The notes: generated by a model from the sequence alone, not told the origin. A DNA stretch of 64,000 nt from Bacteroidaceae bacterium (GCA_017546785.1 JAFYRW010000036.1:1-64000), one strand, 5' to 3'; numbered from the stretch's first letter, positions 8,168 through 18,554 are shown. Program-made: numbers and translations.

Positions 8168-10207
8168 ATGGAAAAGAATTTTAAAAGAACTTTGGTAACA
8201 TCGGCGCTTCCCTATGCTAATGGCCCTGTACATATAGGTCATCTTGCGGGAGTATATGTTCCTGCCGATATTTATGTTCGCTATCTGAGACTAAAAGGCG
8301 AAGAGGTGCTTTTTATCGGTGGTTCCGATGAGCACGGAGTACCTGTAACCATACGCGCAAAGAAAGAGGGTTGCACTCCTCAGGATGTGGTGGACCGTTA
8401 CCACAATATCATCAAAGAGTCGTTTGAGGGCTTCGGCATTTCGTTCGACGTATATTCGCGTACAACATCTGAGACTCATCATCAGCTTGCTTCGGACTTT
8501 TTCCGTAAGCTTTACGACGATGGCAAGTTCGTTGAGCTCGAGAGTGAGCAGTATTACGACGAGGGCGAGCAGCAGTTCCTAACCGACCGTAACATCAGAG
8601 GCGAGTGCCCTCGCTGTCACGCTCCCGAGGCTTATGGAGACCAGTGTGAAAAGTGTGGTGCCACACTCTCTCCCGATGAGCTTATAAACCCCTATAATGC
8701 CGACTCGGGCAATAAATTGGTGAAGCGTAAGACCAGCCACTGGTATTTGCCTCTCGACCAGTATCAGCCGTGGCTCGAGGAGTGGATTCTCGGCGACCAC
8801 AAAGAGTGGCGCAGCAACGTGTACGGTCAGTGCAAAAGCTGGTTGGACACAGGATTGAAGCCTCGCGCCGTTACTCGCGACCTTAATTGGGGTATTCCCG
8901 TACCCGTAGAGGGTGCCGAGGGTAAGGTTCTCTACGTGTGGTTCGACGCTCCTATCGGTTATATAAGCAATACTAAAGAGCTTCTCCCCGATTCTTGGGA
9001 AATGTGGTGGAAAGACAAGGATACCCGTCTGGTGCATTTCATCGGAAAGGACAACATTGTGTTCCACTGTATTGTATTCCCCACAATGCTGAAGGCTCAC
9101 GGCGACTATATTCTCCCCGACAATGTGCCCAGCAACGAATTCCTGAATCTCGAGGATGATAAAATCTCTACATCACGCAATTGGGCTGTATGGCTTAACG
9201 AATATCTCGTGGACTTCCCCGGCAAGCAGGATGTATTGCGTTATGTGCTCACAGCGAATGCTCCCGAGACAAAGGACAACAATTTTACTTGGAAAGATTT
9301 TCAGGCACGCAACAACAATGAGCTTGTGGCGGTGTACGGAAACTTTGTGAACCGCGCATTGGTGCTCACAAAGAAGTATTTCGACGGAAAGGTGCCCGCT
9401 TGCGGCGAATTTACCGACTACGATCGTGCTATTGTCGATGAGTTTGTGAATGTAAAGGCATTGGTGGAGCAGTTGCTCGACCAGTTCAAGTTCCGCGAGG
9501 CTCAGAAGGAGGCGATGAACCTCGCACGTATCGGTAACCGTTATCTTGCCGAGACTGAGCCTTGGAAATTGGCAAAGAGCGACCTTGGCCGCGTTGCTAC
9601 AATATTGAATATCTCGCTTCAGTTGGTTGCGAACCTCTCAATAGCTTTTGAGCCTTTCCTCCCCTTCAGCAGCAAGCGTCTGCGTGAGATGCTCAACTAC
9701 GATAGCTTCGAGTGGGAGAGCCTCGGACGCATCGACCTTCTCGAGACAGGCCACGAGCTTGGTGAGGTGGCATTGCTGTTCGATAAAATAGAGGATGATG
9801 CCATTCAGGCACAGCTCGACCGTCTCGCCCGCATCAAGAAAGAGAATGAGGAGATGAATTACAAGGCTAATCCTATACGCTCCGAGTGCAGCTTCGACGA
9901 TTTTCTTAAGCTCGATATGCGCGTAGGTACTGTATTGGAGTGTACAAAGGTGCCTAAGGCCGACAAACTGTTGCAGTTCAAGATTGACGATGGATTGGAG
10001 ACACGTACCATCCTTTCGGGTATTGCAAAGCATTTTAATCCCGACGAGCTTGTAGGCAAGCAGGTATGTTTCATTGCCAATCTGCCTCCCCGCACAATGC
10101 GCGGAATAGTTAGCGAGGGAATGATTCTCAGCGCCGAGGACAACGAAGGAAAGCTCTCGTTGCTTACAGTAGCTCCAACCGCAAAGCCTGGTAGCGAGAT
10201 TAAATAA
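8168..10207 (+). CDS. metG: Methionyl-tRNA synthetase with C-terminal tRNA-binding domain
   Basis: 679 residues. Class I aminoacyl-tRNA synthetase charging tRNA-Met. The HIGH motif is at 22-25 and the KMSKS-equivalent is KISTS at 332-336. The zinc knuckle has CPRC (147-150) and CEKC (160-163). The last 105 residues or so (from [13 protein letters not shown]) form the EMAP-II/Trbp111-like tRNA-binding domain that also mediates dimerisation. It reads into the glycosyltransferase gene cluster after a 29-bp gap. Confidence 0.98.
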   Translation: MEKNFKRTLVTSALPYANGPVHIGHLAGVYVPADIYVRYLRLKGEEVLFIGGSDEHGVPVTIRAKKEGCTPQDVVDRYHNIIKESFEGFGISFDVYSRTTSETHHQLASDFFRKLYDDGKFVELESEQYYDEGEQQFLTDRNIRGECPRCHAPEAYGDQCEKCGATLSPDELINPYNADSGNKLVKRKTSHWYLPLDQYQPWLEEWILGDHKEWRSNVYGQCKSWLDTGLKPRAVTRDLNWGIPVPVEGAEGKVLYVWFDAPIGYISNTKELLPDSWEMWWKDKDTRLVHFIGKDNIVFHCIVFPTMLKAHGDYILPDNVPSNEFLNLEDDKISTSRNWAVWLNEYLVDFPGKQDVLRYVLTANAPETKDNNFTWKDFQARNNNELVAVYGNFVNRALVLTKKYFDGKVPACGEFTDYDRAIVDEFVNVKALVEQLLDQFKFREAQKEAMNLARIGNRYLAETEPWKLAKSDLGRVATILNISLQLVANLSIAFEPFLPFSSKRLREMLNYDSFEWESLGRIDLLETGHELGEVALLFDKIEDDAIQAQLDRLARIKKENEEMNYKANPIRSECSFDDFLKLDMRVGTVLECTKVPKADKLLQFKIDDGLETRTILSGIAKHFNPDELVGKQVCFIANLPPRTMRGIVSEGMILSAEDNEGKLSLLTVAPTAKPGSEIK

Positions 10208-10236
10208 CCTCTTAAAAGAATCTGCAACAAAGGATT

Positions 10237-11325
10237 ATGAAGAGAATCCTGTATGATAACCAGATGTTTACATTTCAGCGCTTCGGCGGAGTAACGCGTT
10301 ACTTCGCCGACCTGATGTACAATCTGCCGACAGAGGAATTCTCGGCGTCGATGCCTGCCTGTTTCTGTGAGAATCATTATGTGGTGAACACGTACTGTAA
10401 GAAATATGCGTCGCTGAGCTTCCCCTCGAATTATAGGGCGCGCCGTCGTATATATCAGCTTTTTAATACCCTATATGCCTCGCGTGCAATAAAGAGTGGT
10501 GAATATGATATTTTCCACCCTACATACTTTTCTCCATATTTCCTGCAGGCGGTGAAACGACAGGGCAAGCCCTTTGTGCTTACGGTGCACGATATGACCT
10601 TTGAACGCTATCCACAGGATGTACTCATATACGACCGCACTATTCCCAACAAAAAACGTTTGGTGGCCGAGGCCGACCACATAATTGCCGTGAGCGAGAA
10701 TACCAAGCGCGACATTATTGAGCTATTGGGTACCGACCCGTCGAAAATCTCTGTTGTTCATCACGGTTATCGTCCAATAGCAGAGCCGTCCAAACAGCTT
10801 TTTGACCGCTATATACTGTATGTCGGTGAGCGCAAGGGTTATAAGAACTTTTTCCGCTGGCTGTCGGCTATACGCTCACTGCTTGTAATGGATCCTACAC
10901 TAAAGGTGGTGTGTACGGGCAATCCTTTTACAAAATATGAGATTGAACTGTTCCGTAAATGGAATATAAACAATAGCATAATACAAATTTCGGCCGATGA
11001 TGCGCAGATGGCGTCACTCTACAGGCACGCACTATGCTTTGTCTTTCCGTCGCAATACGAGGGATTCGGAATACCTATTCTCGAGGCTTTCTACAATGGA
11101 TGCCCTGTCTGCTTGAGCGATGCGAGCTGCTTCCCCGAGGTTGCCGGCGATGCTGCGCTCTTCTTCGACCCCAACAATGCACAGTCGATGTACGATACTT
11201 TGCGCGAGGTAATATCAAAGGAATCCTTACGCAAAGAGCTTGTTGCAAAAGGACTCCACCGTGCAAAGGAGTTTACTCTGGAGCGTATGGTGCAGAATAC
11301 CTGCGACGTTTACCGTAAATTATAA
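10237..11325 (+). CDS. Glycosyltransferase family 4 (GT-B)
   Basis: 362 residues. The N-terminal segment FTFQRFGGVTRYFADL is the glycine-rich acceptor-side loop. The C-terminal GT1/GT4 nucleotide-sugar domain has VGERKGYKNF and the E-x7-E motif in SQYEGFGIPILEAFYNGCPV, then FPEVAGDAALFFDP. A cytoplasmic retaining glycosyltransferase acting on a lipid-linked or surface glycan is likely; donor and acceptor cannot be read from sequence. It opens a run of envelope-glycan genes and lies 15 bp before the YfhO-like gene. Confidence 0.9.
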   Translation: MKRILYDNQMFTFQRFGGVTRYFADLMYNLPTEEFSASMPACFCENHYVVNTYCKKYASLSFPSNYRARRRIYQLFNTLYASRAIKSGEYDIFHPTYFSPYFLQAVKRQGKPFVLTVHDMTFERYPQDVLIYDRTIPNKKRLVAEADHIIAVSENTKRDIIELLGTDPSKISVVHHGYRPIAEPSKQLFDRYILYVGERKGYKNFFRWLSAIRSLLVMDPTLKVVCTGNPFTKYEIELFRKWNINNSIIQISADDAQMASLYRHALCFVFPSQYEGFGIPILEAFYNGCPVCLSDASCFPEVAGDAALFFDPNNAQSMYDTLREVISKESLRKELVAKGLHRAKEFTLERMVQNTCDVYRKL

Positions 11326-11340
11326 ATTCAGTAACCGAAA

Positions 11341-13779
11341 ATGATGAAACGTTTCGATATTAAAAAGTGTTTCCCGCATATAGTTGCCGTGGCGCTGTTC
11401 TTTATTCTGACAGCAGTATACTTTGCGCCGGTCTTTCAGGGTAAGGATCTGCTGCAGGGCGATGCCATAAGCTCTCAGGCGTGGGGAAAGGATGCAAAGG
11501 ATTATCACGATGCAACGGGAGAATATGCCTATTGGTCAAACTCAATGTTCTCGGGAATGCCTGCGAATTATACGTTTGCGCCCGAGCCGGTGAATATATT
11601 CGAGTCCTTTGACAAGGTCCTTACATTGAGAATGTTCGGCTTTTCGCGCCGACACATTGGCTCAATATTCCTTACATTCGTCTGCTTCTATATATTCCTG
11701 CTGTCGCTCGGCTGTAAGCCGTGGTTGAGCATTGCTGGTTCTATAGCCTACACGCTATGCTCCTATAATCTTATAATCATAGGCGCCGGTCATATGAACA
11801 AGAGCCTTGTGATGGCTACAATGGCACCTATAATAGGTGGAGTGATTCTTTGTTATCGCGGTAAACTGCTGTGGGGAGCATTGGTAACACTCATATTCTC
11901 GGGACTCAACATCTATTGGAGTCATCAGCAGATAAGCTATTATCTGTTGATGACTCTACTGATTCTGGCAATAGTCTATCTTGTATATGCAATAAAAGAG
12001 GGTACTTTAAAGCAATATTTTAAATCATCGGCGGTGATGCTTGCCGCTGCGGTGCTTGCCGCTTTGCCTGCTATAGGACAACTGTTGCCGTCGGCCGACT
12101 ATGCCAAAGATACTATGCGTGGCGGTGCGGTATTGAAGCAGGAGGGTGTAAAAGAGAGCTCGGGACTGGACATTGACTATGCTTTCCAATGGAGCTACGG
12201 CAAGGCCGAGACATTCACTCTGCTTGTTCCCAATCTCTACGGTGGAGCATCGGGATACGATCTTGGTACCGATTCCGAGACATATAGGATTTTCTCTCAA
12301 GCCTATGGGCCGCGTCAGGCAGCCGAGGTAGTTAAGCAGATGCCGGCCTATTGGGGTCCGCAGCCGGGAACATCGGGTCCTGTATATGTGGGAGCGGTAG
12401 TATGTCTGCTTTTTGTATTCGGAATATTTGTGGTACGCGGCCGCGAAAGATGGTGGCTCGTTGCTGCAACAATCCTCTCGTTCGTTCTTTCGTGGGGACG
12501 TTTCTTGCCCTCTGTAAATAGTTTCCTATTCTATAATCTGCCGCTATACAGCAAATTCCGCGCCCCATCTATGGCTCTTGTAATAGCATCGCTAACAATG
12601 GTAACATTGGGTATTCTTGCGGTAAAAAGGGTTGTTGAGGCTAACGATGAGGAGAAGAAGATGTTGCGCTCAAGATTGCTCTATTCGGCTGCAATAGTTG
12701 GTGGAATATTGATTGTGTTTGCTCTTTTTGGGGGCTCAATGTTCAATTTCAGCGGAGCGAGCGATGCGGGATTGCCCGACGTTCTTGTGAAGGCTCTTCG
12801 TGCCGATCGCGAGTCGATGTTCATTGCCGATGTATGGCGCTCGTTTACCTTTGTCGCTGTTGCTGCTGCGCTTCTCTACATTTATCTTGTAAATAGGATA
12901 AAGAGAAAATATATGGTGCTTGCTCTTGCGCTGCTCTTCCTGTTCGACCTTTGGAGCGTGGACAAACGCTTCCTATCGTACGACGACTTTATGCCTAAAA
13001 GAGAGACAACAGAGATTCGTCCTACAGAGGCCGACAGACTGATTCTTCAGGATAAGGACCCTAATTATCGTGTGCTTAATCTTGCGCGTAACACATTCAA
13101 CGAATCGTATACCTCTTATTTCCATAAGTCGATAGGAGGATACAGCCCTGCAAAGATGCGCCGCTATCAGGATATTATAGACTATTATTTGTCGCGTAGC
13201 ATAAATCCCAATGTGATAAATATGCTGAATACACGCTATGTGATTGTACCCGGAGAGAATGGCGAGGCTGTGCAGTATAATCCCGAGGCATTGGGCAATT
13301 GCTGGTTCGTGGACAGAATAGAGTGGGTCGATAATCCTAACGAAGAGATTGAGGCTCTTGCCGATTGCAATCCTCTCGCAATGGCATTCATCGACAAGGA
13401 GTGGCTGTCGGCATTCGAGAACCCTATGGCCTACAATAATGTTGTAGATAGCAGTGCCTATATAAAAATGACCGATTATAAGAATCCCGGAAACATATTC
13501 TATGAGAGCTATTCACCTAATGCTCAATTGGCGGTATTCTCCGAGGTATATTATAAAACGTGGAAGGCCTTTGTCGATGGCAAAGAGGTTAAGCCTGTGC
13601 GCGCCAACTACATTCTGCGTGCGTTGCCGCTGCCTGCCGGAAAGCATACAATAGAATTCCGTTGCGTTGATGAGCTTATGATAAAAAGCGGCAGAGCGTC
13701 GCTCTACGCCTCAATATTGGCGGGAATTGTAATTGTGCTGCTTGCCGGAGCAATTATCTACTGTAGAATAAAACAATGA
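11341..13779 (+). CDS. YfhO-family polytopic membrane protein
   Basis: 812 residues with a dozen or more predicted membrane spans and a large C-terminal soluble domain that ends in another span (LYASILAGIVIVLLAGAII). The N-terminal part has the YfhO/GT-C-like QGDAISSQAWGKDA and EYAYWSNSMFSGMPA, consistent with a polyprenyl-phosphate-sugar-dependent glycosyltransferase. In Gram-positives YfhO glycosylates lipoteichoic acid; the acceptor here is unknown. It overlaps the following GT2 gene by 4 bp (ATGA), indicating translational coupling. Confidence 0.87.
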   Translation: MMKRFDIKKCFPHIVAVALFFILTAVYFAPVFQGKDLLQGDAISSQAWGKDAKDYHDATGEYAYWSNSMFSGMPANYTFAPEPVNIFESFDKVLTLRMFGFSRRHIGSIFLTFVCFYIFLLSLGCKPWLSIAGSIAYTLCSYNLIIIGAGHMNKSLVMATMAPIIGGVILCYRGKLLWGALVTLIFSGLNIYWSHQQISYYLLMTLLILAIVYLVYAIKEGTLKQYFKSSAVMLAAAVLAALPAIGQLLPSADYAKDTMRGGAVLKQEGVKESSGLDIDYAFQWSYGKAETFTLLVPNLYGGASGYDLGTDSETYRIFSQAYGPRQAAEVVKQMPAYWGPQPGTSGPVYVGAVVCLLFVFGIFVVRGRERWWLVAATILSFVLSWGRFLPSVNSFLFYNLPLYSKFRAPSMALVIASLTMVTLGILAVKRVVEANDEEKKMLRSRLLYSAAIVGGILIVFALFGGSMFNFSGASDAGLPDVLVKALRADRESMFIADVWRSFTFVAVAAALLYIYLVNRIKRKYMVLALALLFLFDLWSVDKRFLSYDDFMPKRETTEIRPTEADRLILQDKDPNYRVLNLARNTFNESYTSYFHKSIGGYSPAKMRRYQDIIDYYLSRSINPNVINMLNTRYVIVPGENGEAVQYNPEALGNCWFVDRIEWVDNPNEEIEALADCNPLAMAFIDKEWLSAFENPMAYNNVVDSSAYIKMTDYKNPGNIFYESYSPNAQLAVFSEVYYKTWKAFVDGKEVKPVRANYILRALPLPAGKHTIEFRCVDELMIKSGRASLYASILAGIVIVLLAGAIIYCRIKQ

Positions 13780-14528
13780 CAACAATGAACCATAATCCGA
13801 AATTCTCCATAATAACCGTAACATATAATGCAGCAGCGGTGGTAGAACCGACGCTGCACAGCATTATATCGCAGAGTTATGACAATTATGAGTTTATTCT
13901 CGTGGATGGAGGCTCTTCGGATGATACTGTCCCAAAGGTCCGCGCCTGCGGGATAAAGGCATCGCACATTGTGTCGGAGCGCGACAAAGGGCTATACGAC
14001 GCAATGAACAAAGGAATAAAGCTTGCCACAGGCGATTATCTCTGTTTCTTGAATGCAGGAGACTCGTTCCATAGCCCCGATGTTCTCGAGAAGATGGTCG
14101 CTGCTATCGACGGAGAGGCTCTTTTCCCCGATGTCCTTTATGGCGAGACTGCCGTTGTTGATGACAAGCGTCAATTTGTGCGTATGCGCCGCCTGCAGGC
14201 TCCCGAGCAGTTGCATTGGACAAGCTTCAAGCAGGGAATGTTAGTGTGTCATCAGGCATTTTTTGCCCGTCGCGACATTGCTCCCGAATATAATCTCGAC
14301 TATCGCTATTCGGCCGATGTTGATTGGTGCATACGTGTAATGAAGCGTGCAAGGAAAATGCTGAAAGTAAAAATTACAATTATCGATTATCTGCAGGATG
14401 GCCTCTCCATACAGCATCACAGAGCATCGTTGATGGAGCGTTTCAATATAATGTGCAAGCATTATGGGGTATTCTCGACACTGATGCACCATCTTTGGTT
14501 CATATTGCGTGCTTTAATAAAAAAATAA
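13776..14528 (+). CDS. Glycosyltransferase family 2
   Basis: 250 residues, GT-A fold. The domain begins SIITVTYNAAAVVEPTL, with the acidic patch LVDGGSSDDT, EKDKGLYDAMNKG-type loop (SERDKGLYDAMNKGI) and ATGDYLCFLNAGD. This subtype (WcaA/WcaE-like, single nucleotide-sugar transfer) is common in exopolysaccharide loci. ATG at 13776 overlaps the stop of the YfhO-like gene; a second ATG three codons later is equally placed. Sugar specificity is unknown. Confidence 0.9.
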   Translation: MTTMNHNPKFSIITVTYNAAAVVEPTLHSIISQSYDNYEFILVDGGSSDDTVPKVRACGIKASHIVSERDKGLYDAMNKGIKLATGDYLCFLNAGDSFHSPDVLEKMVAAIDGEALFPDVLYGETAVVDDKRQFVRMRRLQAPEQLHWTSFKQGMLVCHQAFFARRDIAPEYNLDYRYSADVDWCIRVMKRARKMLKVKITIIDYLQDGLSIQHHRASLMERFNIMCKHYGVFSTLMHHLWFILRALIKK

Positions 14529-14546
14529 CCGATAAAATAAATAACT

Positions 14547-15938
14547 ATGTTTTCAAAAGAGACTTATATCGAACGTCGCCGCGTTCTTAAAGAGAGAGTG
14601 GGAGAGGGTCTTCTGCTCTTCTTGGGCAACACAGAGACCGGAATGAATTATGCCGACAATGCCTATCATTTTCGTCAGGATTCAACCTTCCTTTACTATT
14701 TTGCTTCGGACTACTCGGGATTGGCTGCAATAATAGATATTGACGAGGATAAGGAGATTATCTTCGGTAACGAGCTTACAATAGACGATATTGTGTGGAC
14801 AGGAGTGCAGCCCACCATTAAGGAGAATAGCGAAAGGGTAGGCATTGGAATTACCCGTCCTATGAGTGAGCTGGCCATTTATCTTAAAGCTGCTCAGGCA
14901 AAGAAACAGACTATACACTTTTTGCCTCCCTATCGCGGAGAGCATCGTGTGTGGCTGCAGGAACTTTTGGGCATACACCCGTCGGAGCAGGATAGCGCCG
15001 TATCGGTAAAATTTATTAAGGCGGTAGTTAGTCAGCGTAACTACAAGAGCGCCGAGGAGATTGAGCAGATAGAAGAGGCCGTGAATGTCTCGGTTGATAT
15101 GCACTGCGCTGCTATGCGTGCCGTTCGTCCCGGAACTACCGAGGCCGAGATTGTCTCTGTTGTGCAGGCCGAGGCAGCAAAGCATAATTTCGGACTTTCG
15201 TTCCCCATAATAGCAACAATAAACGGACAGACGCTGCACAATCACGCCTACGGAACAACGCCTCTTAAAGATGGTCAGATGTTCCTGTTGGATTCCGGTT
15301 GCGAGAATGCTATGCATTATGCCGGAGACCTTACAACCACAATGCCCGTAGGAAAGAGTTTTACCACACAGCAGCGCGAGGTATGCAATATCCTTCGTCG
15401 CGCCCATTTGTCGGCTCTCGGAGCAATAAAGCCCGGCGTTGAATATCGTGAGGTTCATCGCATTGTGCTCACCGAGATTGCAAAAGGAATGGTAGATCTT
15501 GGTCTTATGAAGGGTGACCCTGCTGAGGCAGCTGTTGCAGGAGCTGCCTGTATGTTCCTTCCCCACGGATTGGGCCATATGATGGGACTCGACGTTCACG
15601 ATATGGAGAATTTCGGTGAGGTATATGTGGGCTACGAAGAGGGTCGTGTGAAGAGTCCTCTTTTCGGCTGGAAATCTTTGCGTCTGGCAAAGGCTCTTGA
15701 GCCGGGCTTTGTCTTTACAGTTGAACCCGGAATATATTTTATTCCTGACCTTATGGACAAATGGCAGGCCGAGAAACAGTTTACCGACTTTATCTGCTAC
15801 GACAAACTATCAGCTTGGCGCAATTTTGGCGGTATTCGCAACGAAGAGGACTACTATGTATTCGACGGCGGTGCGCGTCGCTTAGGTAAATATAAGCCAA
15901 TGTCTCCCGAGGAGATTGAAGAAGAACACAATAAATAA
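14547..15938 (+). CDS. Xaa-Pro aminopeptidase (M24B family)
   Basis: 463 residues. A cytosolic metallo-aminopeptidase that removes N-terminal residues preceding proline. The N-terminal creatinase-like domain (YADNAYHFRQDSTFLYY) is followed by the pita-bread catalytic domain. Metal ligands are visible in LLDSGCENAMHYAGDLTTT (two Asp), GLGHMMGLDVHD (His) and EPGIYF (Glu), and the domain ends GGIRNEEDYYV. It sits between two glycosyltransferases with gaps of 18 and 6 bp, so it is transcribed with them although a functional link is not evident. Confidence 0.94.
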   Translation: MFSKETYIERRRVLKERVGEGLLLFLGNTETGMNYADNAYHFRQDSTFLYYFASDYSGLAAIIDIDEDKEIIFGNELTIDDIVWTGVQPTIKENSERVGIGITRPMSELAIYLKAAQAKKQTIHFLPPYRGEHRVWLQELLGIHPSEQDSAVSVKFIKAVVSQRNYKSAEEIEQIEEAVNVSVDMHCAAMRAVRPGTTEAEIVSVVQAEAAKHNFGLSFPIIATINGQTLHNHAYGTTPLKDGQMFLLDSGCENAMHYAGDLTTTMPVGKSFTTQQREVCNILRRAHLSALGAIKPGVEYREVHRIVLTEIAKGMVDLGLMKGDPAEAAVAGAACMFLPHGLGHMMGLDVHDMENFGEVYVGYEEGRVKSPLFGWKSLRLAKALEPGFVFTVEPGIYFIPDLMDKWQAEKQFTDFICYDKLSAWRNFGGIRNEEDYYVFDGGARRLGKYKPMSPEEIEEEHNK

Positions 15939-15944
15939 TACATT

Positions 15945-16700
15945 ATGATACACGATAAAAAAGTTGTAGTTGTAATGCCTGCCTATAATGCTGAAAAGAC
16001 TCTGGAGCAGACATACAATGAAATACCATTTGATATTGTCGATGAGGTGATACTCACTGACGACTGCAGCAAGGATAATACTGTTGAGGAGGCTCGCCGA
16101 TTGGGTATTAAGGAGGTTATACGCCACGGGAGAAACAAAGGCTATGGCGGCAACCAAAAGACCTGTTATAACAGAGCCCTCGAGCTTGGTGCCGATATTG
16201 TGATAATGCTGCATCCCGATTATCAGTATACTCCCAAACTCATAGAGTCTATGGTATATGTAATTGCCAATGGAGTATATCCTGTTGTGCTTGCTTCGCG
16301 CATATTGGGAAAGGGTGCCCTCAAAGGTGGAATGCCTATCATCAAATATGTGGCTAACCGCACACTGACATTTATTCAGAATATATTGTTGTCGCAGAAG
16401 CTATCGGAGTATCATACAGGATACAGAGCATTCTCGGCCGAGACATTGCGCGCGGTTGATTATAATTCAAATTCCGACGATTTTATCTTTGACAATGAGA
16501 TGCTGGCACAGATATTCTATGCCGGATATGAGATTGGCGAGGTTACCTGCCCCACAAAATATTTCCCCGAGGCATCTTCCATAAATCTCAAACGCAGCAG
16601 CATCTATGGATTGGGAGTATTGCGTGTGTCGCTTGTCTATCGTTTGTGTAAATGGGGCTTGATGCGTTCCTCTCTCTTTGGAAAAAAGATAGGTAAATGA
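15945..16700 (+). CDS. Glycosyltransferase family 2, dolichol-phosphate-mannose-synthase-like
   Basis: 251 residues, soluble GT-A domain beginning VVVVMPAYNAEKTL. Acidic residues lie at ILTDDCSKDNT and MLHPDYQYTP; the latter is the donor-metal site, and FIFDNEMLAQ resembles the DPM1-like acceptor region. No C-terminal membrane anchor is seen. Such enzymes load a sugar onto undecaprenyl phosphate. The next gene, overlapping by 4 bp, is a GT-C transferase of the kind that consumes such donors, so the pair plausibly works in sequence. Confidence 0.9.
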   Translation: MIHDKKVVVVMPAYNAEKTLEQTYNEIPFDIVDEVILTDDCSKDNTVEEARRLGIKEVIRHGRNKGYGGNQKTCYNRALELGADIVIMLHPDYQYTPKLIESMVYVIANGVYPVVLASRILGKGALKGGMPIIKYVANRTLTFIQNILLSQKLSEYHTGYRAFSAETLRAVDYNSNSDDFIFDNEMLAQIFYAGYEIGEVTCPTKYFPEASSINLKRSSIYGLGVLRVSLVYRLCKWGLMRSSLFGKKIGK

Positions 16701-18268
16701 AAAAGTATATTCCGTATGCACTCATTGCGCTGTTGTTTGCTGTAGTTTATAGTCGTTGCTTCGACTCTAAGCTCGACCTTAACGGCGACAATGCTACATA
16801 TATTCAGTTGGCACGAAACATTGCCGATGGCCTGGGATACTCTAATGTCTCGCCCAATGGTATTACCCCGGCGAGCCATTTTCCTCCGGGCTATCCTGCA
16901 TTTCTTGCCTTTTTTGTGTGGATAGGACTCGATTCACTCTTTCTGTTCAAAGTGCTGAACGGAATATTGCTGTGCCTCTCCCTGCTGTTGATCTATAGGG
17001 TGGCAGAGCGCCTTTCGGGCAATAGGGCGGTTGCTCTATCAGCTTCGTTGCTTGCCTGTTTTTCGCCACAGTTGATGCATTTTTCTTCTATGGCAATGTC
17101 CGAAATGCTCTATCTATTCTGTACGGTAATGTCGTTCTTCGCATTGTACCGATACTCTTTGTCAAAGAAAAGCTTTTATCTCTCGCCGTGGTTCTTTGTG
17201 GCACTGTTGTCGGCTGCCGCAACATACTATATAAGGACGGTGGGTGCATCGGTGCTTTTTGCTGTCGTGCTCTTCTTCCTCTTCCGTAAAGAGTGGAAGG
17301 CTGCTGCAGCATCCGTTGCCGCTATTTTCCTGTTGCTGTTACCCTGGTCGTTGCGTAACTCAATGTATGGGATAGAGTCTCGATATTTTGGAACGATAAT
17401 GACGGTCAATCCCTGGCGTCCCGAACTTGGCACTGTGTCGAGCGTGGGCGAGATGTTCTCTAAAATGGTTACTAACGTCGATGAGACGGTGATAAAAGGC
17501 TTTAGAGAGATTCTTTTCCCCTTCCTAGATATGAATTACAGCGAGCCGTCGGCCTCTTTGGGACTGCTTGCCGGTGTCCTTGTTGCCTTGACGGTCCTTT
17601 ATGGTTGCTGGACTTTAGGCGGACGTAATATGCGTTTCCCCTTCTTGGGCTTTATATTGGCCAATGTAGGGCTTTTTGCTCTATGGCACGGAGGCAATGG
17701 CGTGCGTTACGTTGTTCCTGTTGCACCTTTTATATATATATTCTTCTATTTTGGAGTATATAATATGGTGGCTCTTGTTGCTAGACGATTATCGGGCATT
17801 GGACTATTGGGCGATAAATGGCAGCGCTCGGCCTATCTGCTTCTGTTGTTGGCTCTGCCGGCAATAGCACCCATAAAGGAACAGTCTGCTGTTGCAAAGC
17901 AACCTTTCCCGCCTGCCTACAAGAACTATTTTGCCATAGCACAGACAATCCAAAAGCAGTTGCCTCGTGGCTGTGTCGTATCTTGTCGTAAGCCCGAACT
18001 GTTTAGCTATTTTGCTCCGTCGCACTATGCTGTGCGTTACTCCTTTACAAAGGATAGCGCTAAGCTTATTGCAAATATGCTCGATAATAATGTCGATTTT
18101 GTGATATTGGAGCAATTGGGTTACAGCAGCACTCCTCTCTATCTTTATCCTGCGGTAGTAGAGCATCAGGAACTGTTTAAAGTCGTGGCGACACTCCCCG
18201 CTCCCGAAACATTCCTATTGAGTTTCGATAAAGAGAAGGCAAGAATGTGGCTCGACAGCCTTAAATAG
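16697..18268 (+). CDS. ArnT/PMT-like GT-C glycosyltransferase
   Basis: 523 residues with about ten to twelve membrane spans. The first periplasmic loop has the acidic GT-C motif (LDLNGDNATYIQLARNIADG) followed by SHFPPGYPAFLAF, the arrangement of dolichyl-phosphate-mannose/ArnT family transferases that use lipid-phosphate sugars on the periplasmic side. A C-terminal soluble domain (from about residue 405) follows. ATGA overlap with the DPM-like gene supports a donor-synthase/transferase pair. The acceptor (lipid A, protein or polysaccharide) is unknown. Confidence 0.85.
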   Translation: MKKYIPYALIALLFAVVYSRCFDSKLDLNGDNATYIQLARNIADGLGYSNVSPNGITPASHFPPGYPAFLAFFVWIGLDSLFLFKVLNGILLCLSLLLIYRVAERLSGNRAVALSASLLACFSPQLMHFSSMAMSEMLYLFCTVMSFFALYRYSLSKKSFYLSPWFFVALLSAAATYYIRTVGASVLFAVVLFFLFRKEWKAAAASVAAIFLLLLPWSLRNSMYGIESRYFGTIMTVNPWRPELGTVSSVGEMFSKMVTNVDETVIKGFREILFPFLDMNYSEPSASLGLLAGVLVALTVLYGCWTLGGRNMRFPFLGFILANVGLFALWHGGNGVRYVVPVAPFIYIFFYFGVYNMVALVARRLSGIGLLGDKWQRSAYLLLLLALPAIAPIKEQSAVAKQPFPPAYKNYFAIAQTIQKQLPRGCVVSCRKPELFSYFAPSHYAVRYSFTKDSAKLIANMLDNNVDFVILEQLGYSSTPLYLYPAVVEHQELFKVVATLPAPETFLLSFDKEKARMWLDSLK

Positions 18269-18272
18269 AAAA

Positions 18273-18294
18273 GAGTGGGCTTAATCGCCCACTC
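18273..18294 (-). terminator. Terminator of the small membrane protein gene
   Basis: GAGTGGGC (18273-18280) pairs with GCCCACTC (18287-18294). On the minus strand the stem is followed by TTTTCTATTT. The stop codon of the small gene (18281-18283) is in the loop. It may also stop the oncoming rightward transcript, though no T-run follows on that strand. Confidence 0.65.
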
Positions 18295-18472
18295 CCTCTA
18301 GATACTTGAACCGTAGAAGAAATTTAAGCCTTTTGTTCCTTGTCTTAATTTCGGGAATGTGATGCTTGTTATATTTAATCCTACGGAGTCTTACAAAAAC
18401 CTTGTACAGAAAAGCTACGGATAGCAAAAGAGCTAATCCAATCCAAAAAAAAGCCGCGTAGTTCATTGCCAT
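18281..18472 (-). CDS. Small single-span membrane protein, unknown function
   Basis: 63 residues from ATG 18472 (MAMNYAAFF; ATG 18466 is an alternative). One hydrophobic span (FFWIGLALLLSVAFLYKVFV) is followed by a very basic cytoplasmic tail (RLRRIKYNKHHIPEIKTRNKR), a type typical of small regulatory or accessory membrane proteins. A longer in-frame start at 18541 is rejected because the promoter at 18512-18542 lies within it. A promoter in front and a terminator overlapping the stop support a real monocistronic gene. No family is recognised. Confidence 0.6.
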   Translation of the reverse strand: MAMNYAAFFWIGLALLLSVAFLYKVFVRLRRIKYNKHHIPEIKTRNKRLKFLLRFKYLEGVGD

Positions 18473-18511
18473 TCTGTTTAAAGTGAAACTATGTAAAGGA
18501 ACTCTCGGGGA

Positions 18512-18542
18512 TAAAAGTAACGATAATTTATAAAAAAACAAA
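18512..18542 (-). promoter_or_regulatory. Promoter of the small membrane protein gene
   Basis: On the minus strand TTTG (18542-18539), 19 nt, then TACTTTTA (18519-18512), one base off TAnnTTTG. The leader is about 35 nt. Confidence 0.55.
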
Positions 18543-18554
18543 TTATTTAAAATA

